Part shown: in pieces, positions 22,520 through 34,089 of the stretch
How the letters are laid out: each line of letters begins with the position of its first letter
Position numbering within the stretch: position 1 is the stretch's first letter
Position numbers and translations under genes: made by a program
The notes under the pieces: model-generated
The model's database searches: none
Told to the model about the DNA's origin: nothing
The model's input: only the letters and a program-made list of their open reading frames with translations
Source: Azorinus chamasolen
Lineage: Eukaryota > Mollusca > Bivalvia > Cardiida > Solecurtidae
Direction of reading: 5' to 3'
NCBI GenBank assembly: GCA_963576725.1
Contig: OY755241.1
Coordinates: forward strand, 71,371,041 to 71,435,040
DNA length: 64,000 nucleotides

Positions 22520-23290
22520 ATCACATTTGCAAACAGTTTGGATCTTGAACGCTAAGTGACTAGGTATCCTTATTTTCTACTTATATACCGGAAGTTAGGA
22601 TCAAATGCCGGGTGACTTGTTTTCCTCACTGCAACTCAGATACCGGTAGTTTGGGTCAAACGCCGGATGACTCGGTATTGCCACTTACACAACTGTACTT
22701 TTGGTCAGGCGCCGGGGGACTCAGTGACCTCATTGCTACTCATACAGTTGTAGTTTTGATCAAGCGCCGGGTGACTCAGTGACCCCATTGCCACTCATAC
22801 AGTTGTAGTTTTGATCACGCGCTGGGTGACTCAGTGGCCCCATTGCCACTCATACAGTTGTAGTTTTGATCACACGCCGGTTGACTCAGTGACCTCATTG
22901 CCATTCATACAACTATACTTTTAATCACACGCCGGGTGATTCAATGACCTCATTGCCATTCATACAACTGTACTTTTGATCACACGCCGGGTGACTTAGT
23001 GACCTCATTGCCATTCATACAACCGTACTTTTGATCACGCGCCGGATGACTCAGTGACCCCATTGTCACTCATACAGTTGTAGTTTTGATCACGCGCCGG
23101 GTGACTCAGTGACCCCATTGCCACTCATACAGTTGTAGTTTTGATCACGCGACGGGTGACTCAGTGACTCCATTGCCATTCATACAGTTGTAGTTGAGAC
23201 CACGCGACGGGTGACTCAGTGACCTCATTGCCACTCATACAGTTGCAGTTTTGATCAAGCCGGGTGACTCGGTGTCCTCAGTGTTACTCA
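22520..23290. repeat. 55-bp minisatellite, about 13 copies
   Basis: The unit contains 'gatcacgcgccgggtgactc' and 'cattgccactcatacagttg'. Edge units are more divergent. No coding potential. Confidence 0.85.
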
Positions 23291-23592
23291 TATACCGGTA
23301 GATTTATTAAAGATGGTGAAAAAATCCAAATTAAGAATTGATGTAGATCTATAAGGTATGTTCTGACGATACCAATGCATGTCTGTTTTGCAATTGAATG
23401 TATGTCAGCACTTCACTTCATGACATCAGGAATATCAAGATTTATCAAGATTTGTTAGACAGGTGTTTAGGGCTTGGCAGAACCTATAGACCCAGCTATA
23501 TACAATCCAATATGCCCATACAGCTGAATGCGATCAGACGTCTCCTACAGAAGGCTGCTTATATTGGTTTATTTTGTTTATTAATACATGTA

Positions 23593-23911
23593 CAGTTGAA
23601 CTTCGATATCTCGAACTCGGATAACTCGAACTATGAGAAAACTCGAACTAAACGTTCGGTCCTTTTGATACTTACAATACAGAATTGCTGTAAAATGTAT
23701 CACTACAGATATCTAGAAATGCATGTGACAGCTTAATACAGGTCTAAAGTAATGCTGAAAGCTCCTACAGGAGCTTTCAGCATTACTTTAGACCTGTATT
23801 AAGATGTGAACTCGAGAAATTGTTTGGATAAGAAAGCGAATAATTCGAACTTCTGTTATCTCGAACAAATTTATCCAGTCCCTTGAAGTTCGAGATATCG
23901 AAGTTCAACTG
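23593..23911. mobile_element. pogo/Tigger-like MITE, complete
   Basis: Perfect 25-base terminal inverted repeats begin CAGTTGAACTTCGATATCTC and are flanked on both sides by TA, the Tc1-mariner target duplication. Inside is a long hairpin, 'gtctaaagtaatgctgaaag' / 'ctttcagcattactttagac', related to the hairpins at 20780-20860 and 25660-25715. Confidence 0.85.
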
Positions 23912-23946
23912 TACTTTAAAAAGCGTTTCTAGGAGGAGGTGAAAGT

Positions 23947-24163
23947 GTAAACCCCTTTGCTGCCAGTGCAGCATCTGTGACTACCTATGGAAACAGTTTG
24001 GATCCAGATGAGACGCCGAGTAACTCGGCGTCTCATCATGATTCAAACTTTTTGTTACTGTTACTATGCTTTTGAAGCAAACATGAAGAAAATAAAAACA
24101 AAATGAAAATGTGTAGCAGACGACAAAGTTAGCAGACGACTGAATTTGGCAGCGATAAGCAAA
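23947..24163. mobile_element. MITE family C
   Basis: The left end is GTAAACCCCTTTGCTGCCAG. The core is 'tttggatccagatgagacgc' / 'gcgtctcatcatgattcaaa' with a CGAGTAACTCG loop. The right end has 'gcagacgactgaatttggca' then GCGATAAG. Other copies lie at 42508 and 44240. Confidence 0.65.
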
Positions 24164-24534
24164 CTTCTAAATGTTCAAGACAAAACCATTGGAAATAAAC
24201 AATATCAAGATGAAACATCGAACCCTGATAACTCATCAAGATCTCTTTGGTAATTTGATTATTTCACTGAAAAGAATTGGAAGCAAAAATGTTTGGAGAT
24301 CTAAACAAGAGACCATGTTGAATCGACCAAACTACACTCGGCGTAACAACTATTATATCCATACCCTTTAGACATAGCCTACTTAATAAATATTAGTGTA
24401 AGAAATTTTACATTATTAATATAATTTAGATGAGTTTAATGACGTTGATTAGCTTGTCTTGGCTTTTCAGGGTGTAATTCAAATCACAGCATTCAAATTT
24501 GGTTAATTTAGCTCGTCATTCTTTATACCCGAAC

Positions 24535-24805
24535 ATTGCAATATGCAACCTGTTGTCATAACTCAAACTGAGAGTCGCCACATATGCGGAATTAAACAAT
24601 GGAAGCAATCACATTTGTTACTATCAACTACTCATACCTTCAGATAACAATCCCAACTGCGTTTAAAAGCAAAATTGTTTCGAGAGCGATAGAAACTTTT
24701 GTCAGATCAGTGGTCAGACAAAATGGTGTCTGGTTGCCTAGTAGCGTTGCTAGCGATTACAACGGATATGACGCAATTGTTCAGAATGAGGCTAGACAAT
24801 TCATA
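24535..24805 (+). repeat. Dispersed repeat matching 31840-32105
   Basis: It shares 'caaaatggtgtctggttgcc', 'ggatatgacg' and 'gtcagatcagt' with 31840-32105, which follows a LINE remnant. It is probably 3' untranslated sequence of the same LINE family. The open frame across it is not protein-like. Confidence 0.55.
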
Positions 24806-25659
24806 AGTTTCTGCCTATTTCCGAAATCTGACCGCTGCTGTGAAAAGTGTGCATATTTGACCCCGTGTTCTAAAAAAAATCATATAATCAGAGTACGAAT
24901 CAAGATAAGCATTTATATTTCTGCGTTTTCATTAATAACTTGCTTTTGAATGCATTGATTTAAATCTCTCACAGAGTCTCTGTGAAAAGTTTTTTTGTCC
25001 GCAAACATTTGAATCTAATGCATTTTCGACAAACTTTAGAGAAACGTTTAACCGAGTAGGCCTATCATGAGTAACCCGACATCTGAACTGTCTCAAAGCT
25101 ATTCAGGTCAGGTCGCAAGGTTAAGGGAAGAGAGAAGATAACACATGCCAGTCTTATCCTTCAGGACTTTGCAGAAACAAGAGTTTTAGAGCTGAACTTG
25201 ATGTCAAGGAGTTATAAGGGACAAATTGTATATTAGTTATTTATTTCAATGGTTACTGAAACAGGGCTTTCAAGAGTATATTATATGTATTATTATGAAC
25301 AGTCTTGCAATATGTAACATGTTGCATTGAGAGATTTACCTTAAAAGATTTGTTTGCACGAAAATGAAAATTGAAAGCTCATCTTCAGATTTGATCCGGA
25401 TCCAAACCACTTGATTTTATTGTGAACATTAAGGGCAAATAGATTATTGCATTTGCAAATAGTTTGGATCAAGATGAAAGGGTGGGTATTTTTGGTGTTC
25501 CAATTTGGATTCAGGCTGTTTGCCACCCATATACCGATACTTTAATGTACGAAACGGAGAAAACAACAACAACAACTACAGCAGAACCAGTCTTAAGCGA
25601 CCATTCATTTATTGAACATAGAAACTTTAAGAAGCAGGTATTTACTTAATTCAGGGAAA

Positions 25660-25715
25660 ATGTAATGCAGAAAGCTCCCATAGGAACTTTCTGCATTAAG
25701 CTAACATCTGATGTA
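25660..25715. repeat. Hairpin related to pogo-MITE core
   Basis: 'aatgcagaaagctcccat' pairs with 'aggaactttctgcatt'. The sequence is the same as the hairpin core at 20780-20860. 24806-25659 and 25716-26131 hold no gene. Confidence 0.5.
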
Positions 25716-26131
25716 CAGACCCAGAATTAGATCTCTTTTTTGTAGTCGTTTAAGACAGGTTCTAGTGTAGATCTATTTTTGTAATTGATGTAGCAGGTAT
25801 TTACACACCATGCAAATGTGCGCAGCAAAATAACATTTTTTAAATACAACTGTTCATAAAGCAATTAAAACATAAATATCTAAATGTATTTCAGTTTGTT
25901 AAAAAATGGGGTTTTGTGACGTCATTTATATTAATTATGTTATTTGAGGACAAGATTTTATGGCCTTGTAGAATAAGATCTGTATAATTCAATAAGCTAA
26001 CAGCATACCGTGATAAAACGACTACTGCAGTGTAGCCAGATAGGTTTACATTGAGGATCAGAAATGCAGTTGACAGAACTTCCCCTCCTTCAACTTTTGG
26101 ACCGAACTATACAGCGGGGTGACAAAAGTCA

Positions 26132-26340
26132 TTAAACAAATTCTCTCCTACTGACGCCTTTTTGCGCATCTGTAAAAATCATGTTTGAAACCATTGTGAT
26201 TAATAGAGCATTTGCTCCATAGGAGCAAAGGTCCTGTTTATCACAATGGTCTCAAAACTACACAATTGTAAAGTTCTCTTTTTCGGTAGATTAATTCAAA
26301 GAGGTTGGTTCTAAACATAGTCTAGGAGGGAGTTAGTTAA
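26132..26340. mobile_element. MITE family B, complete
   Basis: TTAA borders at both ends. Interior 'ccattgtgattaatagagca', GCTCCATAGGAGC, 'tttatcacaatgg' and 'ttcaaagaggttggttctaa'. Confidence 0.75.
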
Positions 26341-26963
26341 GATTAGTAGCCATGTAGTGTCTATATATCCTAACATTCCTTTCTTTTTTCAGCCAACGTA
26401 GCACACCATAAATATAATGTACATTATTTTGATCTAAAAATAACTTAATTATCTGGCCTGAACGAGTTTTTTTGTAACTCTCATTCTGACTGGTTCTCGC
26501 CGGTTGTTAGGTTACCGAATGTACACATGTCATATCATTGGCTAGTATTGCTTTATTCTCGTTGGCTGTTGAGTTTCGGCGCTGAATATTCATGGCATGG
26601 ATTCTTTTTCTCGTCATTCTGTATTTGACGACGAAGTTACACGTTGAAAAAAATTCTTTTGAAGAATTGTTGATATTGACATACAGATATATATTCAACT
26701 TTGTTGAATTTATTTTATGGATTTGATTACAAATGTTATTGGAAGCAGTTCAAGAATATCGAAGGGGTATCTTTTCTTCGGGAATGAGTTCTCCTTGATT
26801 GACTGTATATTTACATGTTCTGTGAATATTTATATTTATGGATAATAGGACCCCGTTGGAAATAAGTTGGAAAACCTTACGGGTTATCCTGTGTATGTAT
26901 AACATGTCTTTTTTATATAAATAACAAGAAGTCGATAACTGTTATGTCAAATTGTATTGATGA

Positions 26964-27021
26964 CATATATATATATATATATATATATACACAAATAAAT
27001 CTATCTATCTATCTATCTATT
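26964..27021. repeat. (TA)n and (CTAT)n microsatellites
   Basis: A run of about 12 AT dinucleotides is followed by (CTAT)5-6, directly upstream of the DIRS-like element. 26341-26963 contains no recognisable gene. Confidence 0.9.
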
Positions 27022-27033
27022 TGATTTGGTGTC

Positions 27034-28240
27034 ATGTCGGACGTTGAGAAAGGGGATTATAAGAAGTTGCCGGCTAGAGCCAGCAGAAAATACTATAAAG
27101 CTATGCATAAGGGAATAGTATATGACGTTTTGGACCCTTTCGGACTGAAGGTAGGAGAGGATATTTCTGAGAGATTGGAGACGGCATCGGTATATCGGAT
27201 GGATTGCAGAGAATGCGTGAAGAGTTTGACGCTTTGGAGCGTGGGGAGGCTTATTTGATGCGACATAGGTTAGAGGCAGACGCGTTGAGGCGTAAGATAC
27301 AAGAAAAGAAAGAGGTGGTGTCCCAGCTCTGAGGTGAGAGTAGTTTGTTTCTGCATGAATGTGGACTGGACTCCCAAGTGAAAGGGGCGGCTGCTGCTAA
27401 GGTAAAAAGTGATAATTTGAATTTAGGTGATTTGAGGAAATGCGTTAAATTGAGAAAGAAGGTTAAGGAAACAATTAGTAAAATGGGCTTCATCGAGTTC
27501 TGATGATGATTCTTATTCCTCTTTTGATGTTTCTTCAAATTCTAGGCGGTTGAAGAAGAAAGCTTGTTCAACTGATGATAGTTCTGATGGAAGTCGTTTT
27601 ATTAGATCTGGAAATCGAAAGGAGAAAGGGAAGCCTGTTAAATATAGGACAGTTTCGAGTTCTTCTTCGAGTTCTGTATCAGATTCTGATTCTGACATGG
27701 ATTCTGATTCAGATGTTAAAAGGAAGAAAGGGAAGAAATCAAAGTCAAAAAAGAACAAAAAAAATTGGCATTGTTTCAAAAGCCAGTGATCGAGTTAAGA
27801 ATCGGCATATATATCCTCAGTATCATCCTCAGTCTCATCTTCGTTTTGAATGTGTCAATGGTTCGATTTCTTTTGACAAGTTAGATATTAATTTATTTGT
27901 TGCAGAAAAGCTTGAAATAATATCTCCATCTTCTATCAGGAGCTCTGAAAGAAAGGCCGAAATTGACCTGTTGAAAAAGGATAATGTAGTTGAACTCCTC
28001 TTATAATTTTAAAGTTGTGAAGGCCTTATATGCAGCTGTGTTAAGGGAAAATGAATTAGATTTATTGAAATGGCGGGGGGGGGGGGGCTCATTTAGCTAT
28101 GTTAAAAGCGCTGTTCTTTCTGGTCATAGAGCTGACGAGGTTTCATTGCCAAAAAGGAAAGTCAGGTCTGATGGATTCAGACAAAGTTTGGTTCTGTAGT
28201 CAGTTCCAAAAGAATAAATGTTTTAGTAAATCTCCTCATA
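27034..28240 (+). pseudogene. Gag-like region of the DIRS-like element
   Basis: The first open part (74 codons from 27034) is basic, with LPARASRKYYKAMHKGIVYD. After frameshifts it continues with a Ser/Asp-rich acidic stretch (27640-27720: SSSSSSVSDSDSDMDSDSD) next to a Lys-rich stretch. Then comes VKALYAAVLRENELDLL, and a short Cys/His segment, WFCSQFQKNKCF..SPH, which could be a degenerate nucleic-acid-binding knuckle as in DIRS gag proteins. A G13-14 homopolymer at about 28076 coincides with a frame break. Gag is assigned mainly by position upstream of the reverse transcriptase, since gag proteins are poorly conserved. Confidence 0.6.
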
Positions 28241-28559
28241 CTATGGTTGTTAAAGGAGTACTGATATTAGCTCATCACATCTGTGCTATAGTCTGTGATA
28301 AATCCTTTTTATCATGTTTCTTGATAGGGTTAGCCCACTTATGAATGAGCATCTGAATATTGACATGTGTATTTGTAAACATTCTGTAAAGTGTAAAGTT
28401 AGTTAGGTTACAAAATGTAATAGAAATGATGATATCATTGACAAGGTTTTGATTCAGAAAAAATATCTCAGTCAAGTCTATATAACTTTGAAGGGTGTAG
28501 AATAGCTGTTAATAAATTTATAGATATAGAAATTATAAAGAGAATGTTGGGTCCAGATT

Positions 28560-29336
28560 ACAGGGATTTATTAGTGTGATCTTTTGAAATTTGGAATTTC
28601 AATTGGTTATTCTGGTAAAGAGGATCAGTTTAAAGGAATAGAGACATGGACATATAGAAATCATAAGGGAGCAGACGATTATGTGGAAGATATAAATATA
28701 TAATTGGGGAAGGGGGCTTCAAGTTCTTTTATTTTGGGTCCTTTTAAAAGAAATCCGTTTCATACTCAGTTGAAAGTTTCTCCTTTGAATGCAATGCATA
28801 AGAAAGATACCATTGAACGTAGATTTATTTTAGATTTAAGTATGCCTTAATATTTGACTGTTAATGATTTTGTTGACAAGGACGTTTGTTTAGGTGTTAA
28901 TGTAGATCTAGTTTTTCCTAAGATTGATTATTTTATACAATTGATCAAATCAAAAGTACAAGGTTGTCTTTTGTTTAAGAAGGATCCACGGAAAGCGTAT
29001 AGATAGATAAGTATGTGTCTCAGTAATTACAATTTAGTTGCCTTTAGCTGGAAGAAACATAATTTTGTGACACAGGTTTAAGCTTGGGTTTAAGATCTGC
29101 AGCTGCTATTTGTCAAATGGTTACTAGTGCCGTTGCTTATATTATGTTTAGAATTGGTGTTTATATTCTAAATTACTTGGATGATTTAGCAGGTGCTGAA
29201 CGAAAGGAGATGGCTGCGTGTTCTTACAACTGTCTAGGAATGGTGTTGAATAAGTGTGGATTAAAAGAATATGTTGATAAAGCTTGTTCACCTTCTGAGA
29301 TTATGACTTTTCGGGTGTTCTGTTCAATACAATAAC
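28560..29336 (+). pseudogene. Reverse transcriptase of the DIRS-like element
   Basis: Frames must be shifted several times, but the RT blocks appear in order. Upstream is NPFHTQLKVSPLNAMHKKD. The fingers/palm entry is IERRFILDLSMP followed by TVNDFVDKD. Next is a block resembling the 'F..D...AYRQIP' motif (LLFKKDPRKAYR with a stop). Then LGLRSAAAICQMVTSAVAYI, the typical 'PFGLRSAP..' segment. The catalytic loop is NYLDDLAG (YxDD) near 29175. Spacing fits a complete palm. Stops such as the TAA after LDLSMP look like C-to-T changes, so this copy is dead. The family call (DIRS/Ngaro rather than gypsy) rests on the downstream recombinase. Confidence 0.8.
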
Positions 29337-29337
29337 A

Positions 29338-30015
29338 ATGACTGTGGAGGTTGTTCCAGAGCGTTTTGAGGAAATAAAGAATTTAGTTCGATTTTGGCTT
29401 TCCAGGTCTGAGGCCACGTTGAAAGAAGTTCAATCTCTTATAGGTAAATTAAATTGTGTGGCTGCGGGTGTTAGATCAGGACGATTTTTAATCAGCAGGT
29501 TGTTTATTTGGTTGAAGGAATTGTACGGTTATGCTTCTCATGTGTGTGTTGAACTTCCATCGGAAGTCAAAAAGACATTGAGTGGTGGAACAAATTTCCG
29601 TATCAGTTTAATGGGGTTTCCATTATTTTATATGACGATTGGTCTTCTCCAAATGCTGTTTTTCCACGGATGCTTGTTTGTCAGGATATGGTGGTTTCTT
29701 TCAGGGCAGACTCTTTCATGTAATGTTTCCTGATTTGTTTTCCAGAAAGGTTTCTCAATTGCAATTCTTGAATTGCTAAGTTTTACCATAGCCTTGAAAT
29801 TATGGTCTTTTGAGTTTAAGGGTAAGAGGATTAAGTTGTTTTGTGATAATCAAGCGGTGTGTCAGATATTGAATTCAGGTAGATCAAAATGTGTTTTTCT
29901 TCAAGAAGGATTGCGAGAAGTTTGTTATTTGACAAGTCTTAACCAGTGTGAGATCAATGTTGTGTATTTGACAAGTACTGAGAATCGTGTCTCGGATTGT
30001 TTATCTAGATGGTAA
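29338..30015 (+). pseudogene. RNase H region of the DIRS-like element
   Basis: The first part (29338-29560) is the RT thumb/connection region, with ATLKEVQSLIGKLNCVAAGV and GRFLISRLF. After a one-frame shift the RNase H motifs follow: STDACLSGYGGFFQG (first Asp) near 29660, ILELLSFTIALKLW (Glu) near 29765, LFCDNQAVCQIL (second Asp) near 29840, and ENRVSDCLSRW (last Asp) just before a TAA at 30013. All four acidic positions can be found, across frames. The fold would degrade the RNA strand during reverse transcription. Confidence 0.8.
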
Positions 30016-30139
30016 ACTGGTCCTAAATCTAGATCTGAGTTTTTTTATTTGACTAATCATTAGCATTTGCTTGAAGATTAAGACTGAGATCAGAATTTTA
30101 TTTTTGTAAATAATTGGTGATTCATTTTCTTTCTTTCAG

Positions 30140-31053
30140 ATATACAGTTGAGGTCCATTAAATCTGATTTGAGGTCTTCGCATTTCTTAGCCTTATCTGA
30201 AGGATCTCGGAAAAATTTGAAGATTCAATGGAAATATTTGTCTTCCGTTTTGAATATATTTTGATTAATGTTTTTTGTCTAGTTCTACTAAAGCGTTGCA
30301 GTTGTATGCACATTTCTTTTAAGTCAGTTTCTAGTACACGTAATTATTTCAATGGAGTCCGTACAATTAATAAGCTATTCTTTGGATGATATTAATCAAT
30401 GTTTGATATTTTTTCTTTAAGAGGTATTACTAGAATAAAGGGTCACATGGTAAAGCAGGCAGAACCCGTCACTCCTTTGTTATTATTAGAGATGTATTTT
30501 TTAAAGTTATTGATTGGCAAACACCTGAAAAGTATGTGTATTGGTGTTAATTTTTGTTTGCCTTTTTTTCCTTGCACAAAAATCTAATTTAGTTCCTACT
30601 ACGTTTATAGATATAGAAAAGCATAGATGTTTATTAAAATCTGATGTTTCTGATTTTAATGAAAATTTGGTAGTAACTTTAAATTGGACTAAGACTTTAC
30701 AGTTTGGAAAAGGTGTTTTGCAAACTCCCCTTTTGCGTTTGCATGGTTCCAAATTATGTCCTGTTTGGGCATATACTAGGATGATTAATACTGTCAGGAG
30801 TAAGAAGGACGGTCCTTTATTTGCATTACCTGACGGTAGACCAGTTACTTATTATCTTTTTCAAAAGAAATTTAGAGAGTTATTAGATGTGTTTGATTTA
30901 GATTCATCTTTATATTCTTCACATTCTTTTCGTAGAGGATTTGCAACACTAGCCTTTAGAAGTAATGTTTCTGCCGATGAAATTCAATTAATTGGGATTG
31001 GCAAGCTGATGCTTATAAGATATATATTTCGTTAGATTTGTCTAATAAGTAAG
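30140..31053 (+). pseudogene. Tyrosine recombinase of the DIRS-like element
   Basis: The N-terminal SAM-like region (30140-30270) reads SIKSDLRSSHFLALSEGS and KNLKIQWKYLSSVLN, then decays. The catalytic half is mostly open from about 30541: HRCLLKSDVSDFNENLVVTL, GKGVLQTPLLRLHGSKLCP, then the HxxR box SSHSFRRGFATLAF near 30920. A one-base slip at about 30997 hides the nucleophile segment, which in the adjacent frame reads GDWQADAYKIYISL before a TAA at 31051-31053. The domain would integrate the circular DNA intermediate by strand exchange. Stops in the first half make it nonfunctional. Confidence 0.8.
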
Positions 31054-31384
31054 CATGTCAGGTAATTTTATATTATTAGTTTTTAGCTTGTTGTAATTTT
31101 GTGTTATTTCGGAGCACTTCTAGAATGCTCCTCTGCGTAAATGTACTATTGTATCAGATTCTATGGCAAAGCATGTGACTTGGATTTGGAATACCAACGT
31201 TTTAGCCTCTACTGGTTATATTTGACAGCTGTCAATTGACCTATTTGAATATATGCGTATTGCATATTCATAATTGATATGTAACTTGAATTATATTATC
31301 AGTCAAATGAAATCCTTTGTTGTTTCTTAGGTCATAAGTGAAGAACATATTATTGCTAAAATTGAGTTTCGTATCGAGATAGAA

Positions 31385-32110
31385 GCATTCAGAAGTTCAA
31401 TAATCAAGCTACGGGATACTCCTTTATTAAATTCACAAACAGTTAGGGTCATAATGAGACGTCAAATACTGGTATCTCATCAAGATACAACCGAGAACGA
31501 AATTATGTTTTCCAAGCATATAAAATTCTTAACAACTTACAATACCAGGGGCCATAGCCAGAAAGTAGCCAAATCGCACAGCAGATTAAATGTCAGGGAC
31601 AATTCATTCTCACCAAGAGTCATAATTGTATAAAATAGTCTGTCTGAAGAATGTGAACAGAGCAGTATATCTGAACAACTTTGCAGGTGTTATTCAAACA
31701 CGGCGAACAGGTTTGGGTAATTTCATGCAAATGTCATTACAAAATATAGATCTATACATGAACGTAAAGGAAACGGAGTTAGGATCCCGTATTTCAGACT
31801 TCAAAATAATTAATAATTACGTATAATCCGAACACTACAATATCCAACCTGTTCCATGATGGATAAATGCCTATATTATGTGTGCGGATTTAATAATGTA
31901 AGCAATCAAATTCGTTACAATCAATTACTCATACCTTTATATATGTTCAGATATATAACGATTAAATGCAAAATCTGCCACAAAAGTAATTGTTCCCAGA
32001 ACGATGAAAACTGCTGTCAGATCAGTATTCTGACAAAATGGTGTCTGGTTGCCTAGTAGCATTGCTAATGCTTATAAAGGATATGACGTAGTGATTCAGA
32101 AGAGATCTGC
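31385..32110 (+). pseudogene. LINE reverse-transcriptase C-terminus with 3' untranslated part
   Basis: 31510-31680 translates, with one stop, to TYNTRGHSQKVAKSHSRLNV followed by RDNSFSPRVII.WNSL, the ORF2 C-terminal mark of CR1/Rex-like LINEs. The rest, to 32110, matches 24535-24805 and is probably its 3' untranslated region. It is a different subfamily from the LINE at 12.1 kb. Confidence 0.65.
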
Positions 32111-32639
32111 TCAACTTTGGACCGGTTAAATTTTGACTACTTCGGATTCGATCAAGGGTTTGAAAAACTATTTACGAAGAACCACGATTTACAAAGCTGC
32201 TTGCAAAGAAATGGACACATATGAGTTAAATGAATGAATGCGGAAAAATAAGACAGAATGCAAAGCAATTAGAAAACAACTCTTTAGCCCTTGCAAACAG
32301 AGTAGATCTAGAATATGGTGTGTTCTGTTCGGTTTATGAAAGAACATAAAAATCATGATACTGACTATGCATGGGAAGAAGTGCGCATGCGCCTAGTAAC
32401 TTACATGTCTTTCTTTCTGCTCAACTTTCAAACTCTTAAAACCATGGTTTCTAGGTTATCAGGGACCACCTGTTGAATTAAAAGTTACTGGTGCTGTTCC
32501 ACTGACCATATACTGTATTTTCATTTTTCTTTTCGCATTCATAAACGTTTACATCGGTATCTGTTCTCGTCCACCCGGACCTCCGTCAGATCTGCTATTT
32601 TGTTTGATCAGCTGATCGACTGGTGACAGGAGAAAATGA
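32111..32639. other. No gene seen
   Basis: It contains a half hairpin of MITE family A at 32288-32310 ('cttgcaaacagagtagatct') and otherwise unremarkable sequence. Confidence 0.4.
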
Positions 32640-32784
32640 TAGGGCTTATAGGTATGTTGATTTCCTAAAGCTATCACGATAACATGTCACAGTTTCTACT
32701 CACATCAACAGTTTTTCCTTTCATGAAATTGGTTAAAACCCAAATGGTTTCAGTCCTTAGAAGGACTATGAGTGTGCATTTCTA

Positions 32785-33036
32785 GTGAAATCGACACGCT
32801 GGTTCATCCCAAAAAACCACGTAACTAAACCTGCTAGAAACGCGTATCTCTCGTGCCTATGCATTTTGCTACTTACATTGTCATCGAATGTTGAACAAAA
32901 TCCGGGTCCGGACTTTCTATGTGGCCATTGCGGGCAGGAAATCGTTGATACTGACTGCGCCTTGGAATGTGATACATGCTTACAATGGTTCCCGCATTTC
33001 ATATTGTCCTATCTCATCACAATCATCAGACAATAG
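32785..33036 (+). pseudogene. N-terminus of LINE ORF2: hydrophobic leader, 2A-like motif, PHD finger
   Basis: The frame encodes about 83 residues. Residues 21-35 (LSCLCILLLTLSSNV) form a hydrophobic segment that runs into NVEQNPGP, close to the 2A consensus D-V/I-E-x-N-P-G-P but with Asn for Asp. Immediately after come paired cysteines (FLCGHCGQEIV..CALECDTCLQWF), the first half of a PHD-like zinc finger. The frame then shifts, and the other frame continues with ISYCPISSQSSDNSFH. 2A peptides in CR1-like LINEs of sea urchin, amphioxus and molluscs either release the downstream protein cotranslationally or act as signals. The Asp-to-Asn change would be expected to weaken skipping. Confidence 0.7.
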
Positions 33037-33138
33037 TTTTCATGCCTTGAGTGACACAACTGACGGTACCAGACAGATACAGCCAGTCGATACCCCTAAG
33101 AAAGCAAAGCTACACTTATTTATAAATAAAAAGTTCAT

Positions 33139-33352
33139 TCTCAGTGTTGTTATACTTTCTGATCCTTCGAGATTATGTATTTTAGTACCTTTGGTTCGTA
33201 AAATTGAATACCACTTAAGCCGCTGCTAGGGAGCATGAGCAGTGTTGCACTTTCAATTACTGCTCATGAACAGACTCAATAGAACCGAGTCTGTAATTTT
33301 CTCCACTTGTGTTGCAATCTTGCTTTCGGGGATCACCTCTCTTCAGAATTTA
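33139..33352 (+). mobile_element. 214-bp double-hairpin element inside the LINE
   Basis: It contains two stem-loops: TGAGCAGT..GAAAGTGC-type around 'gagcagtgttgcactttcaa', and CAGACTCAATAGAACCGAGTCTG. A second copy about 85-90% alike by eye lies inverted at 48569-48785 with no LINE sequence around it. It interrupts the coding region between the PHD finger and the endonuclease. Confidence 0.6.
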
Positions 33353-34010
33353 CTAGTAAATTGCCAATCTATTGTCAATAAAAAATCTGAATAAATGGCA
33401 CTTGTCGACCAAAACCGCCTAGTTTGAAACCCTTTCGCCAGGATAGAGGGGGGCAAAGGAGGAGTTTTTTATCCTGGTAAGGGACAGCATTCTTGCTACT
33501 GAGTAAAATCAGCTAAAGACAGACTGTGAGATCATGTGGGTAAAACTTCACATCCAAAATCCAAGCCCTTATACATAGCAGCTTACTGTAGGCCAAAAGA
33601 AAACGACTTGCACAGTACAGATGAGTTAAGAGATTAGAAAACCTAAAGCAATCTGGATATTAGTAGACTTTAATTACCCTAAATTATCTTGGAAAAATGA
33701 TTATACACCTTTTATCAAGCCAGGTTGTAGTTTTTCTACCTTGTATGAAGTTTTTATTAACCTTTTATCATATTTCAATTGAACTCGAATGGTTACAGAA
33801 AATACTTGATTTATTTTTAACCTCCAATCATACTCTCAAAAACTGTGTAAAATGTATTCCAGGCATAGCTGAACAAGGCATTGTTTCCTTTGTAGCAGAC
33901 ATCAGGCCAACGGAAAACAAACAGCCCCAGAGACATACCCCTTTACAAAACGGCAAACTGGGAGGGCTTCGGATTTCTCATGGATCAGGTAAGAATTGAC
34001 ATTAGGGACA
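33353..34010 (+). pseudogene. Apurinic endonuclease region of the LINE
   Basis: It begins with LLVNCQSIVNKKSE, the N-terminal endonuclease motif (N..S..NK). Pieces follow in several frames: GVFILVRDS-like sequence near 33460, LYIAAYCRPKEND near 33570, LDLFLTSNHTLKNCVKCIPG (33800-33860) and a GI..VSFVADI remnant. These are in the order expected for the exonuclease-endonuclease-phosphatase fold that nicks target DNA. The catalytic His near the end (usually SDH) has been lost: the sequence reads AEQGIVS. Confidence 0.7.
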
Positions 34011-34089
34011 ATTATGCTAATAAATCTGTAGAAGACAATTTGGCAAAACCTTTCGGATTCTTTCTCAATGGGTATTACTAAATTTGTTC

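Larger units (their letters stand above)
27022..31056 (+). mobile_element. DIRS-like tyrosine-recombinase retrotransposon, decayed
   Basis: The order on the plus strand is gag-like region, reverse transcriptase, RNase H, then tyrosine recombinase, as in DIRS and Ngaro elements, which integrate through a recombinase and lack an integrase. Only about 125 bases separate RNase H from the recombinase, so there is no room for the methyltransferase domain found in classic DIRS1. Frameshifts and substitution-type stops occur in every part. I could not find inverted or split direct terminal repeats on either side, so borders are approximate. Confidence 0.85.

Noticed and set aside
27550..27789. A Ser/Asp-rich phosphoprotein gene
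   Set aside because: It lies within the gag-like region of the DIRS-like element and is only one of its shifted frames.
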